DNA of 64,000 nt from Haemaphysalis longicornis (GCA_013339765.2 CM023457.1:59006355-59070354); one strand, 5' to 3'; positions 11,181 through 22,285 are shown, counted from the stretch's first letter. Translations and numbers: made by a program. The notes: a model not told the origin generated them from the letters alone.

Positions 11181-11261
11181 GTGATTGGTAAGGAACCATG
11201 ATTTGGTAAGGAACTCCGCTTCTACTCCGAATACCCAGGTTCCAATCAGGTGCAAACTCAA

Positions 11262-11757
11262 ATGTTCAACAACAACGGCAACAACAACAACAATGACGAC
11301 AAAGACCACAACAAGCAGGAAAAAGACGACAACAACGGCAACAACAACGACAACACCAATGTCAACAACAGCGACAACGTCAACAAAGACAACCTCAACG
11401 TCAACAACGAGTACAGCGACAGCAACGAATAAAAATAAAGATTCCAGACCAATTCCCGGCCCGGTTTGATTCCCGGCCGCGGCGGCCGCTTTTCTGATGG
11501 AGGCGAAAAGCAAAAACGCCCGTGTGTACGGGATTTCGGCGCGCGTTTAAGATCACCAGGTGGTCAAAATTAATCCGGAGCCCTCCACTACGGCGCGCCT
11601 GATTGCCTACGTTGCGTCGGCGCATTAAAGCCTACAATCAATCAATCAATCGACAACAAAACTTCAACAACGTCAACAACGACAATAGCGACAACAACGT
11701 CAACAACGACGACGACAACAACAAAAACTACACAACAACAACAACAACAACAAAGGC
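11262..11757. repeat. Imperfect (CAA)n / (CAACGA)n array, interrupted
   Basis: Degenerate CAA/CAACAACG/GACAAC units run from about 11262 to 11428 and again from about 11652 to 11757. A SINE lies between. Asn/Thr-rich frames on the plus strand and Val/Leu-rich frames on the minus strand across it are repeat artefacts. Confidence 0.88.
11440..11651 (+). mobile_element. Ruka-type SINE, 5'-truncated
   Basis: Read on the plus strand, it starts in the B-box region (GGTTTGATTCCCGGCCGCGG) and continues through GATGGAGGCGAAAAGCAAAA, GTGGTCAAAATTAATCCGGA and a (CAAT)n tail at 11636-11651. The A box is missing. It sits inside the CAA array, so a target-site duplication cannot be distinguished from the array. 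Confidence 0.85.
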
Positions 11758-13615
11758 GGGTTTTCGCAGAATAGGACACGTGAGGCTTTCAACTTTAAAA
11801 GAGTGAACTCAAAACCTGGCGCTTCCACTCTCGACCTCAGCTCTTTCCATAAGGCGGAACGAGGCTAGCAGGTAATCTGTCCAAACGAGACGGCAAGCGC
11901 TTGGCGTACGCGCCACCGCGCTGCGGGTCGGATTAGCCCAACTACGCGCGTTTACGCAAAAACACCAGGAAATGCCATTCGTTTCTGAAAAAGCCCGGAC
12001 TGGATTGGATTGAATAAACTTTATTTAAGCCTGCACAACCATTTTTCCATTTTACCACCGGCTTCGCTGTTTCCCATGACACCTATCGCACTGACAGCTA
12101 TCGGCTGCAGCGCATGCCGACGGATGAGGAAAATGGATGAGGAAGATGCGGGGCAGTGGCACCGAATTAGAGAAGGACGCGCTGTCGTTCCGCGTGTAGA
12201 AAGCACGGCTAACGGTGAGAGCGTTACGTTACGTCTATAATTGCGGGAAGGATCAGGTATGAGATCCCGGTCAAACCACCGCGCATTGCGGCAACGCCCA
12301 TTTATGCCGCAAGACAAACCCCTCGGCACTGCGCGCAGAATTGGTTCGACATAGCAACAGCGTACGGCATCTCTTCTTAGTTCCGGCCGGGCCATCAAGG
12401 TTAATTGGCTCCCGGGGCTGGTTACCGAGACTTTCACCTGTGGGAACGCACATTTGTCTTCCGTAGAGAAAGAGAGGGGCTTTAGCGAGGGAGGGGGAGG
12501 GAGCAAATAGCTCAATTAACAACAACAGCAACAAAACAGTGCACTGTCGCGTGTAGCGGCTACACTGACCAGGAAAGTAGGCCGAAAAGCAGCTTGAGGC
12601 CACTTTACCCCTGCCGTGCGTATGATAAGACCCCGTCATATCTTAGCGCAGTCAGCTGACGCTTTGCCCCGTGTTTATTTTGCTCGACATTCACATAACT
12701 ACGGCCGCGCACAAATGCCAGAGCCGTGCTATCATTATCCTTTATCTACTAATCTACTAAGGTTACAACTATGGGCGATGGAGTTCGGGCGTATTTATAG
12801 AAGGAGACTGCGCGAACGCGGCAGAAAAAAAAAGAAGACCAGAAGAGTGGTAACGCAGACAGCCTTGGGCGAGGCCGTCGGCGCGCAAGGCCGTCGGGGA
12901 GATCGCGGATGTCGCGACGTTCGACGAGCTATGCAGTGCTCGGTTTTCTTGTACATGCGACTGCTTTGCATCGGTGCAACATTATTCTGGTGCAATACCA
13001 ACCTGGAGCATTAGTACGCCATTTGAGCGCCCGGCTGTGCTCGCAGTTCTGAGGAAAGTTAAATATTCCAGCTGGCCGTTTTTACGGCTTTATATACTGA
13101 CGCGCTTAAGTGCGATTGGTCGTGCACTGCATGCAATTTCTACCAGGCAGCGAAAGATGGAACGCCTTCGTGATGACAGCTGGAGCGACCAGGGTGAATT
13201 AATTTCGCGCCTTGCTTCTCGAAACGAGGCGTGGCACGATTGAAAGCGGTAACCAAACAGAAACCAAACAGAAAAAATACTATTGGCAGACGGATAAACG
13301 AACGCAGTGTTGCTATTCAGCGGCAGCTTGAGCTGCGGCCTCACTTCGTTGGGAGAAATTGTAAACACTCAGGCAGAGACACTTAGGACTGTATACGTGT
13401 AAAAATGCAAAAAAAAAAGAAAAGTAACGGCGCCGAAGCACCACCGCGCTCCGCAATTACGCAGTTGCCGTCGCTGAGGTCACGTGACTTTTGGTGCCAC
13501 TCGTGATGACGCCGGCGGAGCCGACGGTCGCCGTTCCCGTTCACTTTTCGTGTTCGATGCGACATACAAGGTAGTTGCCTTAACAAAAAAATTGCCTTAA
13601 CAAACAATTTGTAAT
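11758..13615. other. No gene recognised; one 164-codon minus-strand frame
   Basis: A minus-strand frame at 12021-12515 ends directly at AATAAAG (about 12015-12020), which would place a poly(A) signal on its stop codon. The product is Arg/Ser/Pro-rich and unrecognised, and a 122-codon frame overlaps it. I would not call a gene. Other frames (12616-13014 plus, 13383-13643 minus) are likewise unassigned. Confidence 0.35.
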
Positions 13616-13926
13616 GACTTACATCCTCAAAGGTGTAAATCATTACAAAAACATTACACCCTCAAAGGGTGTAAATCAATCCAATAAATTACACCCTTAA
13701 GGGTGTAAATCATTGCAATAACATTACCCCCTTAACGGTGTAAACCACTGTCTATAACTAACACTCTTACACGCTAGCAAAACATCTAAGGAAAACGCCA
13801 TTTAAGGGTATTTTGTTGTTTATAACACCCTTACACCCAGCAAAAACACAAGAAAACACCTTTTAACGTTAATTACACCCTTTCAATGGGTGCTTTTCTT
13901 TATTTTCGATAGGGTGTAAGGATGTT
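13616..13926. repeat. GTGTAA palindromic satellite
   Basis: Degenerate units of about 45-55 bp contain back-to-back TTACACCC and GGGTGTAA, as in ATTACACCCTTAAGGGTGTA near 13688. At least four palindromic cores lie between 13616 and 13750 and diverged ones continue to 13926. Similar GTGTAA sequence resumes at about 14925, beyond the LINE, and near 48872-49020. Confidence 0.8.
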
Positions 13927-14919
13927 AGTTATAGTCATCATCATCACCACCAGTCTATCTACGCCCACTGCAGGGCAAATGCCTCTCCCATTATTCTCCA
14001 ATTACCCCGGTCCTGTGCTAACTGCGACCAATTTATCCCGCAAACTTCTTGCTCTCATCTGCCCATCTAACTTTCTGCCGTCCCCTGCCACGCTTGCCTT
14101 CTCTAGGGATCCACTCTGTTACCCTTAATGACCAACGGCTATCTTGCCTTTGCATTACATGCCCTCCCTACACCCATTTCTTCCTCTTAATTTCTACCAA
14201 TACGTCCTTAACACGCGTTTGTTCCCTGACCCACTCCGCTCTCTTCTTGTCCCCCAATGTTACACCTATCATCTTCCGTTCCACTGCTCGCTGAGTTGAA
14301 CCCTCTTAGTGGTCCTCCAAGTTTCTGCCCCGTAGGTGAGTACTGGTAAGATGCAGCTGTCATACACTTTCTTCTTCAGGGACAATGGTAGGCTGCCATT
14401 CATTATCTGAGAATGCCTGCCGAATGCACTCCACCTCATTCTTATCCTTCTAATTATCTCCGCCTCATGGTTGTGTTCCGGGGTCACAACTTGGCCTAAG
14501 TAGATATATTCGCTTACCACTTCTACTGCCTCACCACCTAGCTCAAATCGCTGTGCCGTCCCGAGGTTATCGATCATTACTTTAGTTTTCTGCATATCAA
14601 CGTCATCCCAAGCTTACTGTGGGTTCCCCTAGGCCCGCCTTAGCAAGGCAACGCATGTGAGGTTACTGAGGTTTCTCCATTAACCCTTACTCCCACCTGA
14701 TCCCAATCCAATGATCTGAATACCTCCTGTAAACTTGCTCTGAATAACATTGGAGAAATTGTGTCTTCTTGTCTGACGCCCTTCCTTATAGGTATTTCAC
14801 TGCTTTCCTTATGGAGGGAGATGGTAGTTGTGGACCCATTGTAAATATCCTTTGGTATTGTTACATAATGCTCGTCTACACCCTGGTTCCGTAATGCCTG
14901 TAAGTTCCGTAAGTTATAG
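13927..14919 (-). mobile_element. RTE-type LINE, 5'-truncated, with target-site duplication
   Basis: On the minus strand the element starts inside the reverse-transcriptase domain, runs through a C-terminal region and ends with a short (GATGATG)n-like tail near 13936-13952. AGTTATAG at 13927-13934 and 14912-14919 flanks it as a likely target-site duplication. GTGTAA satellite lies on both sides, so the insertion is younger than the satellite. Confidence 0.8.
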
Positions 14920-14978
14920 ACGAAAAAGGTGTAAATCATTTTACGGTGCATGCACGTCCCGTCGCGCTCGCCTGTCAC
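13940..14978 (-). pseudogene. LINE reverse transcriptase remnant
   Basis: The first block (about 14640-14911) contains GVRQEDTISPMLF, the family's GVRQGDTISP motif with G changed to E, then FRSLDWDQVGVRVNGE. The second (14269-14595) contains QKTKVMIDN, EYIYLGQVV, NHEAEIIRRIRMRW and VLTYGAETW, typical of the RTE C-terminal side. Between them the segment that should carry the catalytic FADD is missing, and the frame breaks again near 14290. A third piece to about 13960 reads WIP and GR-rich sequence. The reverse transcriptase is inactive. Confidence 0.82.
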
Positions 14979-16080
14979 AGGCCACGCATCAGACGAAGTC
15001 TTGTTCCACTACGGCAGGGCTCCGGATTAGCGCTGTGGTTAGTACACTCGGCTGTTGCTCTGACAGCCCAGGCTCAAATCCCCCACGAACCCAGATGTGT
15101 TTTTCTTTATTTACTTTCTCTTGACAGGGACGGCTATTTTGGCACCATTCGTGTTGTCGCCGGGCCCAATTGAAAACGCCGCATTAGTTTGTTGTGCAGC
15201 CTTCACCGCAGTAAACGTGTGCGTGCTGTGGAGCACGCTTCAAAGGCAAGCCTCGCTGATAATGGCATTGTCGCGGCACCGACACAACAAAAAAAATAAT
15301 AAATAAAGCCCTTCCATTTAGTGTGAAAGCTGCCGGAAGTGGAGAGCAGTGATTCGCCATAATGGGCTGCAGCGCCGTTATCCGCTCACTGCTGCCACCC
15401 AATGCATTTCAAATTTCCCGCCTTCGCAATTCTCGCGCGCCCCCTGCCTGAAACTGCGCCAGCGGGAGTTCTGTTCTTTTTGTGCTGGCTTTAATTTCGT
15501 TTACTGGAGCTGTTTTGCGCCATTTCGAACGCGTAATTTGTTTCTTGCGCAGCTGGAGCCTTTCTGCGGCATTTCGAACGCGCCATTCTTTTTTCTTAAG
15601 CGGCCGCGTTTTTCGCTAACTATCGCAAAAACCAACCCAATGTGTGTTCCTAACTAAATGAACGCGGGGGCTGCCGGTTATGTACACAGATTTCACCTCA
15701 TGTACATGCAGTTTTCTTTGCGCTAAAAAACGTGGAGACGTACGACAAGCGCCAGCGGTTCACGGCGTTCGAACGGTTATGACTATTTAAACCGCATGGT
15801 TTTCGAAGCCTCCGCGTGATTCCCTGACGACGGTATACAGGAGGCTCTACTTGGGTCCTTTCTCGCTGCGCCGCCTGATTCCAGCAGTCCCATCGACCGT
15901 AACGAGCTACGACGACAAGGCGAGCCCATAAAGTGATCTGCACTTAAAAGCAACATGCCCTATAGAACAGCGCCATCACTGCGAAAGAAAACAAAAAAAA
16001 AATCATGAGCCATCCCATTCTGTCAAGGCTGGGGAATAGCGGAGCTTTTAACCACACGAAGTATAGGTGGCCCATAATTT
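14935..16080. other. No gene; one tRNA-like segment
   Basis: At about 15020-15090 a tRNA-like stretch has an A-box-like TAGCGCTGTGGTTAGTA and a B-box-like AGGCTCAAATCCC, probably a SINE head. Family J lies at 15401-15495. The rest shows nothing recognisable; open frames are short. Confidence 0.4.
15401..15495 (+). repeat. Dispersed repeat, family J copy 1
   Basis: The core CAAATTTCCCGCCTTCGCA, then CGCGCCCCCTGCCTGAAACT and GCGCCAGCGGGAGTTCTG, matches 52560-52650 in the opposite orientation almost base for base. Flanks are unrelated, so this is a dispersed element; its ends are not clear. Confidence 0.75.
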
Positions 16081-16087
16081 GGTGCAA

Positions 16088-16090
<3 letters not shown>

Positions 16091-16126
<36 letters not shown>

Positions 16127-16360
16127 ATTGATCATGATTAATTAAATAAAGCTGAAATTGATTGATCGATTGAGCTTTAACGCGCCGAGGCAACGCAGGC
16201 GATGAGGCGCACCGTTGTGGAGAGCGCCGGATTAATTTTGAACACCTGGGGATCTTTAACGTGCGGCGAAATCTCGCACACGCGGGCGTTTTTGCTTTCC
16301 GCCTCCACCAGAAAAGCTGCCGCCGCGGCCGGGAATCGAACCCGCGACCTCGTGCTATAT
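16091..16360 (-). mobile_element. Ruka-type SINE, head-truncated
   Basis: Minus-strand SINE with B box, body and a long (TGAT)n tail (about 16091-16128) interrupted by an A/T-rich patch. The A-box part of the tRNA head is missing. A perfect 10-bp duplication GGTGCAAATT at 16081-16090 and 16361-16370 flanks it, so the truncation occurred at or before insertion. Confidence 0.88.
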
Positions 16361-16440
16361 GGTGCAAATTATGTTTCTATTGAGCATTGACGTCAACTAC
16401 CTCTAAGAAAAAATCCTGCGCAATCGGTCTGGGCAATAGG

Positions 16441-16762
16441 GTGAAACCTGGGGAGGGGCGAAGCATGCAGTGTATAAGTGTATTCTTGGCGCCTCGGCGT
16501 TTTTGTCAACGGAGGTGAAACTGTCTGGGGGTAGGTATATACAGCTTTGCTGTAAGAGTCTCTTGTCTTTGAAGCACGTAGCTCTCTAGCGCGAGGCGCG
16601 AGCAGTAAGCGAGTGTCCCGGTGTTCTTTTAGTACGCGTTACGCTCTAGCGTGAGACGTAAACTTGTTTCCCGGTGTTTTAGTATACCGTGACTACATCA
16701 GAATGACGACGATTACAACAACGACGACGACGACAGCCCCTATGGGGCTTCGCCCCTGAAAC
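16441..16762 (-). repeat. Dispersed repeat, family E copy 3
   Basis: It starts at GTGAAACCTGGGGAGGGGCG and ends at GGGGCTTCGCCCCTGAAA. It carries the same internal duplication around CGAGTGTCCCGGTGTT and CTTGTTTCCCGGTGTT and the GACGACGACGAC run near the end. Orientation is as copy 2. Confidence 0.82.
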
Positions 16763-16861
16763 GCATACGTGCACGCACACACTCCTATTTTGCTTCTGCC
16801 GATCTTGAAAATTGTGACTATTGATAACGAATCTACCCAATGCGCATATCCAACACACAAC

Positions 16862-17060
16862 CACCGGAGTGGCTCGGTGGCTAAGAAGTTGTGGTGCTGA
16901 GCACTAGGACACAGGTTCGATTCCCTGCCCCGATGGATGTTGCTCAGGTGGAGGGGAAAGGCGAAGGCGGCTGCGAGTGGGACACTTCGCGGCACGTCAA
17001 ATATTCCGAGGCGGTCGAAATTAGTCTGCAGTCGTCCAGTACGGAGCGTGAAAAAGAAGG
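16862..17060 (+). mobile_element. tRNA-headed SINE, second family
   Basis: The A box lies in GAGTGGCTCGGTGGCTAAG and the B box in ACAGGTTCGATTCCCTG, followed by a body unlike the Ruka type until a GGCACGTCAAATATTCCGAG segment. A GAAAG/GAAGG-rich end runs past 17060. I see no target-site duplication. Confidence 0.6.
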
Positions 17061-18755
17061 GAATAAGGAATGAAAGAAGGAAGTAAAGACAGAAGGTAAG
17101 AAATTTCTTTGAGGAACTTGATTTTTTTTTTAAATACGCCGGGGCAGTTACACTGTCGTGCTCCACCCAAATATGTGAAGAGGCACTGATTGGGCTGTTT
17201 TTTATTTGCTAGTCCTCTTTTGAAGCCACTCTCTGTGAGAAGCTGACGCGCGGAAAGAAATAACCGAATCGCACATATATCTTTCTTGCGCCTGAACGGG
17301 GTTAACTAGTTGCGCAGACAAAGGGCGCTGTTATAAATCGCGATTTCAGTGGAGTATTCTGAATGCGCATAAGCTGAGAAGGAATTCGAACAGGTCGGGG
17401 GTATTACACAGCGGCAAGTTCTATGAGAACGTTCCGATCGAAAAGCACTTCTCAGGGTAAACAAGTAAGCAGGAGAGACTGAGACGTACCGTTCTCTGGC
17501 TGTATGTGTAAGGACGCCTTAAATGCGAACTGCCGCCGTCGGTCCAGATCACGTCGTGCCTGCAACGTTGACCGCTTACCGCATTGTATCTCTTCGTATC
17601 GCATTTAACAGCTAAAAAACACCCCGCATAACGACTTCAATTTCTATGTAACATGCCTTTCTGACTGGGCTTGTCTTAGTGGATTTCAGAGAAGCCCACG
17701 CCTAGGCCCTTTTGCGCGTGGATTGGCCACGGACACTGTTACGACAGCGATTTAAAGGAATCTAAACGCTCGATGATCATTCAGAACCGCCGCCTCGGCA
17801 GCGTCCGAGCTTGTGTGCACCCCGTAGATAACAAGGCGACGGGGCGGTACTCATTCCGAACAAGCAAACGATAAAGAGAACTACAGGGGCTGCTGCCTTG
17901 AGACGGCCTTGCGGCACTACCGGTGGTCCGGCGTCTACGCGCGAGATCGAGAGAAGTGGCTGAACGCCAAGAGGCGCACCCAAATGCTTCGTTTTTCGCG
18001 CCTCACTTCTTTTTTTGCATCTCTCTTTTGTCATATAACCGAGTAGTTTTCTTTCTTCTGTGGAAAAAAAAGAAAAGTATTATCTGAGCGTTATCCTGCC
18101 TGAACGCTTCCGAGAACTGGGCGTAAAGATCAAGTTCAACCACATACCAGAGGGCGTGGCAGAAAGTCCACCGCGCCTTTCACACAACAGACACGCTATT
18201 CTGGGAAGTAGACAAAAGTTGCCAGTGCTACATTTCCAGTTCATGCGAGGAAGAGAAATGGAAGAATCGTCGCCTTCGCCACCAGTAGAGACAGGGCATT
18301 ACGCGTCAGCGATCCTTTTCGATTAAGGACAATGTCTCGGTTGAACGTCGTTAATATCCTGGACTGTGTGACGTCACCAATTCGTGTCCAAAGCCACTAC
18401 GTCATTCTTAAAAGCAGTACAAGTGGGGATCTAGGATGCACCAAGTGCCTGTCTGAACCATGGCGGTGTCGTGAAGGAGACATCGCAAACGCTCTTGACT
18501 TCCTGGTCGAAGTGCAGAAGTCGAGAGGAGCTTACGGTTACGCTACAAGAGGATTAGCACTGACGCCCCGCTTGCATACGCGCCAGACGTGTTCGTTGCT
18601 CTTATCAGCTGCTTTTTATAGCAGCGGCAGCCTTAAGCCGTGATCCCGAGATAAGAAAAAAACAACTCGTATCCTTGAGACCTGCAAGAATTATGAATAC
18701 TTTTTATTCGCGAACTGACGCACGCTCTAGGAACGCAGTTCCGCAGCTCGAGCTC
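17061..18755. other. No gene recognised
   Basis: Frames are short on both strands; the largest are 18332-18643 plus (103 codons) and 18060-18326 plus (88 codons). No domain is recognised. TCAGCTGCTTTTTATAGCAGC near 18606 is a small imperfect palindrome. Confidence 0.35.
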
Positions 18756-18759
18756 TGAA

Positions 18760-19160
18760 GAACTTTCCAAAGAAAGTTGAGAGAAGCGCGAAAGCTAAAG
18801 TGCGTCAAAAGTGCGTCAAAACCTTGGCTAAAAGTGCGTCCAACCTTCCCTGAACGTGCGTCCAGTCGATCGTCTAACCTTAAATGATCCAAATCGCAAG
18901 GGTAGAACGAACCCATGTGTCTGGCAAAGCAAGAGCAGTGTCGTCCGCATATTAATATATTGCCTATTTAAGCATGACACTAGTTATATCATTAATGTAG
19001 AGGTTAAACAACATCGGCCCCAGAACCGAGCCTTGGGGCACCCCGCATTTCACACTTAATGGTTTGCTGAAACAGTCACCCATGTGATAATTTTTCGCGC
19101 ACTAAGTAAACGCATCTACGAACGATCGAAAGTATACCGACACGTGGTTTATGAGGCAAC
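18760..19160 (-). repeat. Dispersed repeat, family F copy 3 (inverted, split)
   Basis: On the minus strand this matches the second half of family F. Landmarks are CCTCATAA, TCGGTATAC, GATCGTTCGTAGATGCGTTT and TTAGTGCGCGAAAAATTATC, then, after a 167-bp insertion, TTCGTTCTACCCTTGCGATTTGG and GACTGGACGCACG. It lies head-to-head with copy 2 (19173-19607), so the two form an inverted repeat with a very short spacer. Confidence 0.72.
18912..19086 (-). mobile_element. Internal LINE reverse-transcriptase scrap
   Basis: Read on the minus strand, the frame gives CGVPQGSVLGPMLFNLYIND and, after two stops, YADDTALALP. These are reverse-transcriptase motifs of CR1/jockey-like LINEs, including the catalytic YADD. 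Only about 55 codons are present. CCCATGTG at 18912-18919 and 19079-19086 flanks it directly, and family F sequence is continuous across the insert. Confidence 0.8.
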
Positions 19161-19172
19161 GGTTTTTTTTTT

Positions 19173-19607
19173 TCAAAAAACAAATGCATTTCCCCATACA
19201 CCGGTTGGTCGACCGAAGAGTTCTGATAAGATCTCAGGACACGGCGCATGCGTGTAACCAGGCTCCCTTTGCGTCAAAACGGTTACTTAAAAATCGACAA
19301 AAAAGAAACGGTTCTAGATAAGACAATACCCCCATCGATCGTGAAGAAGGAGAACAATAATATACTATTACCTCATAATTTCCTCGCATCGGTACAGATT
19401 TTCATCGTTCGTTGATGCGTTGACTTAGTGCGGGAAAAATCGTCGCCTGGGTTCGTTCTTCGTCTGTGATTTGGGTCCTTGAAGGTTAGGCGATCTACTG
19501 GACGCACTCTCAGCGAAGGTTTTCACGCACTTTTCACGCACTTTTGACGTGATAAAGCTTTCGCGATTCTCTACACTTTTTTTTTTGTGGAAGGGATGGT
19601 AAAGTTT
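19173..19607 (+). repeat. Dispersed repeat, family F copy 2
   Basis: Homologous over its length to 1459-1868, sharing CCGGTTGGTCGACCGA, CAAAACGGTTACTT, CATCGATCGTGAAGAAG, CGTTCGTTGATGCGTT and GTGATTTGGGTCCTT. A short tandem duplication of TTTTCACGCACTTT lies at about 19520-19550. Confidence 0.75.
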
Positions 19608-20046
19608 AACGTGCCATTGGCCTTGCAGGCTAAACGGCGGATTTTTTGACTCAGAAGGAGTATAAGGCCCTGTCCCTAATAAAATGTGAAAACGCTTTCA
19701 AAGTGCAGAAACTGCGCTATCGCTTGGTCCTCGACTCTGCTATGTATGGTGCGGTATGGATGAAGGGTTCTCTGGGATGTTGAGCTCACTAAATTTTAGT
19801 GATATCGCGCGAACGCCGACTGCGATCAGTAGGTCAGTGCCTTATCTCGACGCGAACTCGGGAGATTTGCCAGAGCAAGCGCGGGCGCAGAAAGCATGCG
19901 CCGGTGCTGATACCCTGTTGCTAAGCTGTTCCGAAGAGTGGACACAGTCTCCCAGCCGTCATTTCCTTCCTGACCCTCGTTACAGCTGACCAGTGGTAAT
20001 GTGGTCGCAGGTATGCTTAAGGACAATACTTGCTCTTTCCCAGCTA
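19608..20046. other. No gene recognised
   Basis: A 77-codon plus frame (19756-19989) and overlapping minus frames carry no recognisable domain. Confidence 0.35.
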
Positions 20047-20499
20047 TTAAAGGGACCCTGCAACACTTTCGATAAGCGCTTTCACTCTTTCCTTCGCGTC
20101 TGGAACCACTGCGAAAGTTATAGTTATCACCAGTCCAGGGCGGCACTGCGGGATTCGCTCGTCTCACCAGATACGCCTTCCATTTGTGCTTCGTTTTTGT
20201 GGCTCTTTTTTTTTTAAAAGTTGCTATCGAAAAGCGTTCATTGCTGCAACTGAAGGCAAACCGGCCAACGGCCGCTACATGGCCTTAGTGACGTAATTCG
20301 AGCCGTGGAAGAAAGTACCTTCGCGACTGGGAAAGATAAAGATCTTTTGAGTGAGTTTATCTGATGGGCATAGAGCAGTAATTTCTGGCTGAAGTACTTT
20401 GCTATCCTCTAATCTAAGCACTGGGTGTGTAGCTGACTACGTTCTGCAAGCATTTGAGATTTCAAAATAGGTTGAAAAGAGTGTTGCGGGTCCCTTTAA
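20047..20499 (+). mobile_element. TIR element (MITE), family A copy 1
   Basis: A 453-bp element begins TTAAAGGGACCCTGCAACAC and ends with the near-exact reverse complement (GTGTTGCGGGTCCCTTTAA). It has no coding capacity, so it is non-autonomous. Related copies at 24879, 34436, 45408, 54796 and (partial) 31087 share internal blocks CTTTCACTCTTTCCTTCGCG, ATAGTTATC and ATCTGATGGGCATAGAGC. The terminal TTAA could be a TTAA duplication or part of the TIR with a TA duplication. Confidence 0.85.
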
Positions 20500-22285
20500 A
20501 AGCTTGCGCTTCAAAAGGGGCCTTGAAGACAAAATGCAAGTTGGGTTCATCCAAAAGACTGCTTTGTCCTAACAACAAGGGCACCAATTTTTCCGCAAAC
20601 TTCAAACGAATAATGGAAGATATTAAAGAAAACACCTGAAGCAGTGGCGACTACCCAACCACTTTCAGGATGCTTACCTATGACGTCCCAGAATCTTGCT
20701 TGTGTGATTGGCTGCCGCCGCCGTAAGGCACCGTAAACAAACATGACTTGGCGATTGCAGCGGGGCTTATAGTTCGGGTTCATCGTATCACTTCAACGCT
20801 AACGTGCAGTAGAACGATTGCTAAAACGTTTTTGGTGCTGACCCGCATGACGTCACCCCTGCCAACATCACGTCACTACAGCGCGAAATTTGAACGTTGT
20901 TCAAATTTTTTCGCGTCTTTTTGCGCTTGAAAGAAACGCCTTTCTTGGATAGAATGGAGCGAGTATGGTACCATAGGCTTGTTCTTTCGAATCTAACAAA
21001 GCCGTATTTTGTCTTTGCAGCCACTTTAAGGTGGAAGTGCAGATGTGCGCTGGTGTGCATATCGTTACGTGGTGGCAGGACAGAGGTGACAGGCGCCATG
21101 GATAACGATGATCTATTTACAAAGAGATGTAATGTATGTACAAGCGGCCATCGCAGCCAGAGCAATGTATCCGCGGCATCCACTGCTCCTTTGTCTTCAT
21201 AGAATGGCACAATTGGCGCTACGCGCCAGTCTCCGCTTCTTTTGCTTCTGGTGGCAATATGAATTCGTGAAGTCAACCCTAGTCGACGTATTCTGCGGTC
21301 TTACCAATTACTTAGAAAGCGAGCCAACCTTAAAATATTTATGCTCTTAGTTTTGCTGAGTCCCGAGTTTGTTAAGCTGCACTTTCTTCAGCTGCATTTG
21401 TTCTTGGCGAAGCTACCACGGCTACATCCTTGCAACGGTGGCACGGTGAACTATAGGTTTAAGCCAGACCACCAATTATTAATCTAATAGGGGGTCCCAC
21501 ACACTTACCGCGAAACAGAAAAGGTCAATCTCCTGCATTCACAAACTTTACCAGTACAATCACAGCAATCTCTTTGAAACGTTATCAGTGCAGGTTTTGC
21601 GGGTATTTATTTACTTTTATAACCGCTCAGAAGAAATGTTGACGCAGAAAGGCTTGGCGTAAAGAAAACGCGCTTGATAATTTCGACCGGCCGTAACACC
21701 TATCAGCTGCTTTTCCTTGGAGGACGCCAACGGACGGAAAGCGCCAAAGAGCGAAAAAGAGAAGCAAGCGCGAACTGCGCGGGCGTGGGAACCGAACAGC
21801 TGCGTTACAGCGACCTGCATAATAAAGCGAGAGACCCGCAGCGTGTATAAGGACAGGAATAAGATGAGAAAACAAAAAGACGGGGGAAAAACTCAAGCGG
21901 CCGGCGAGCGCTGCCAGCGAATCGCCGTCGTGTGGGTGCTCGTGAGCGTCGACGCTTGGCAAAGGGTCTCCCTCGTCGACGGCGCGGGTGCCGCCGGTCT
22001 AGGTCGCGCCAGTCACGACCCGCTGCGGTCGCGAGCCAAAGACCGGCGCCCTTGCCGCCAACTGTCTGCGCTGACGCCCGGAAAGTGATCGGCGGAATTG
22101 AGAAGCAGCGAACAGCCGCTTTAAAAATTGGCTTCGTATGTGCTTGCTCTGGTGCAAATGTCGTCGAAAGACGATGGTCGTCGGCCGCCCCTCCAACGTA
22201 ACACGCTCTCCCTCTTCCCCCTCCCTCTCACGCTGTCCCCCTCCCGTCTCGGTTCTTCCGTGATAAACGCCGCGGGGGTTTGCTC
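20500..22285. other. No gene; part of a dispersed segment at 20525-20740
   Basis: 20531-20560 (GCAAGTTGGGTTCATCCAAA) and a TATGACGTCCCAGAATC block further on resemble 35395-35600 (ACAAGTTTGGTTCATTCAAA; TATGATGTCATACCAGAC), suggesting a diverged shared repeat. The remainder, including overlapping GC-rich frames at 21717-22088 plus and 21627-21962 minus, shows no known domain. Confidence 0.4.

Noticed and set aside
11169..11513. Val-rich minus frame and Thr/Asn-rich plus frames
   Set aside because: They translate the CAA/CAACGA array and part of a SINE.
12021..12515. 164-codon minus-strand gene ending on a poly(A) signal
   Set aside because: No recognisable domain, and a 122-codon frame overlaps in another phase; the AATAAA match is common in this sequence. 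Kept only as a note.
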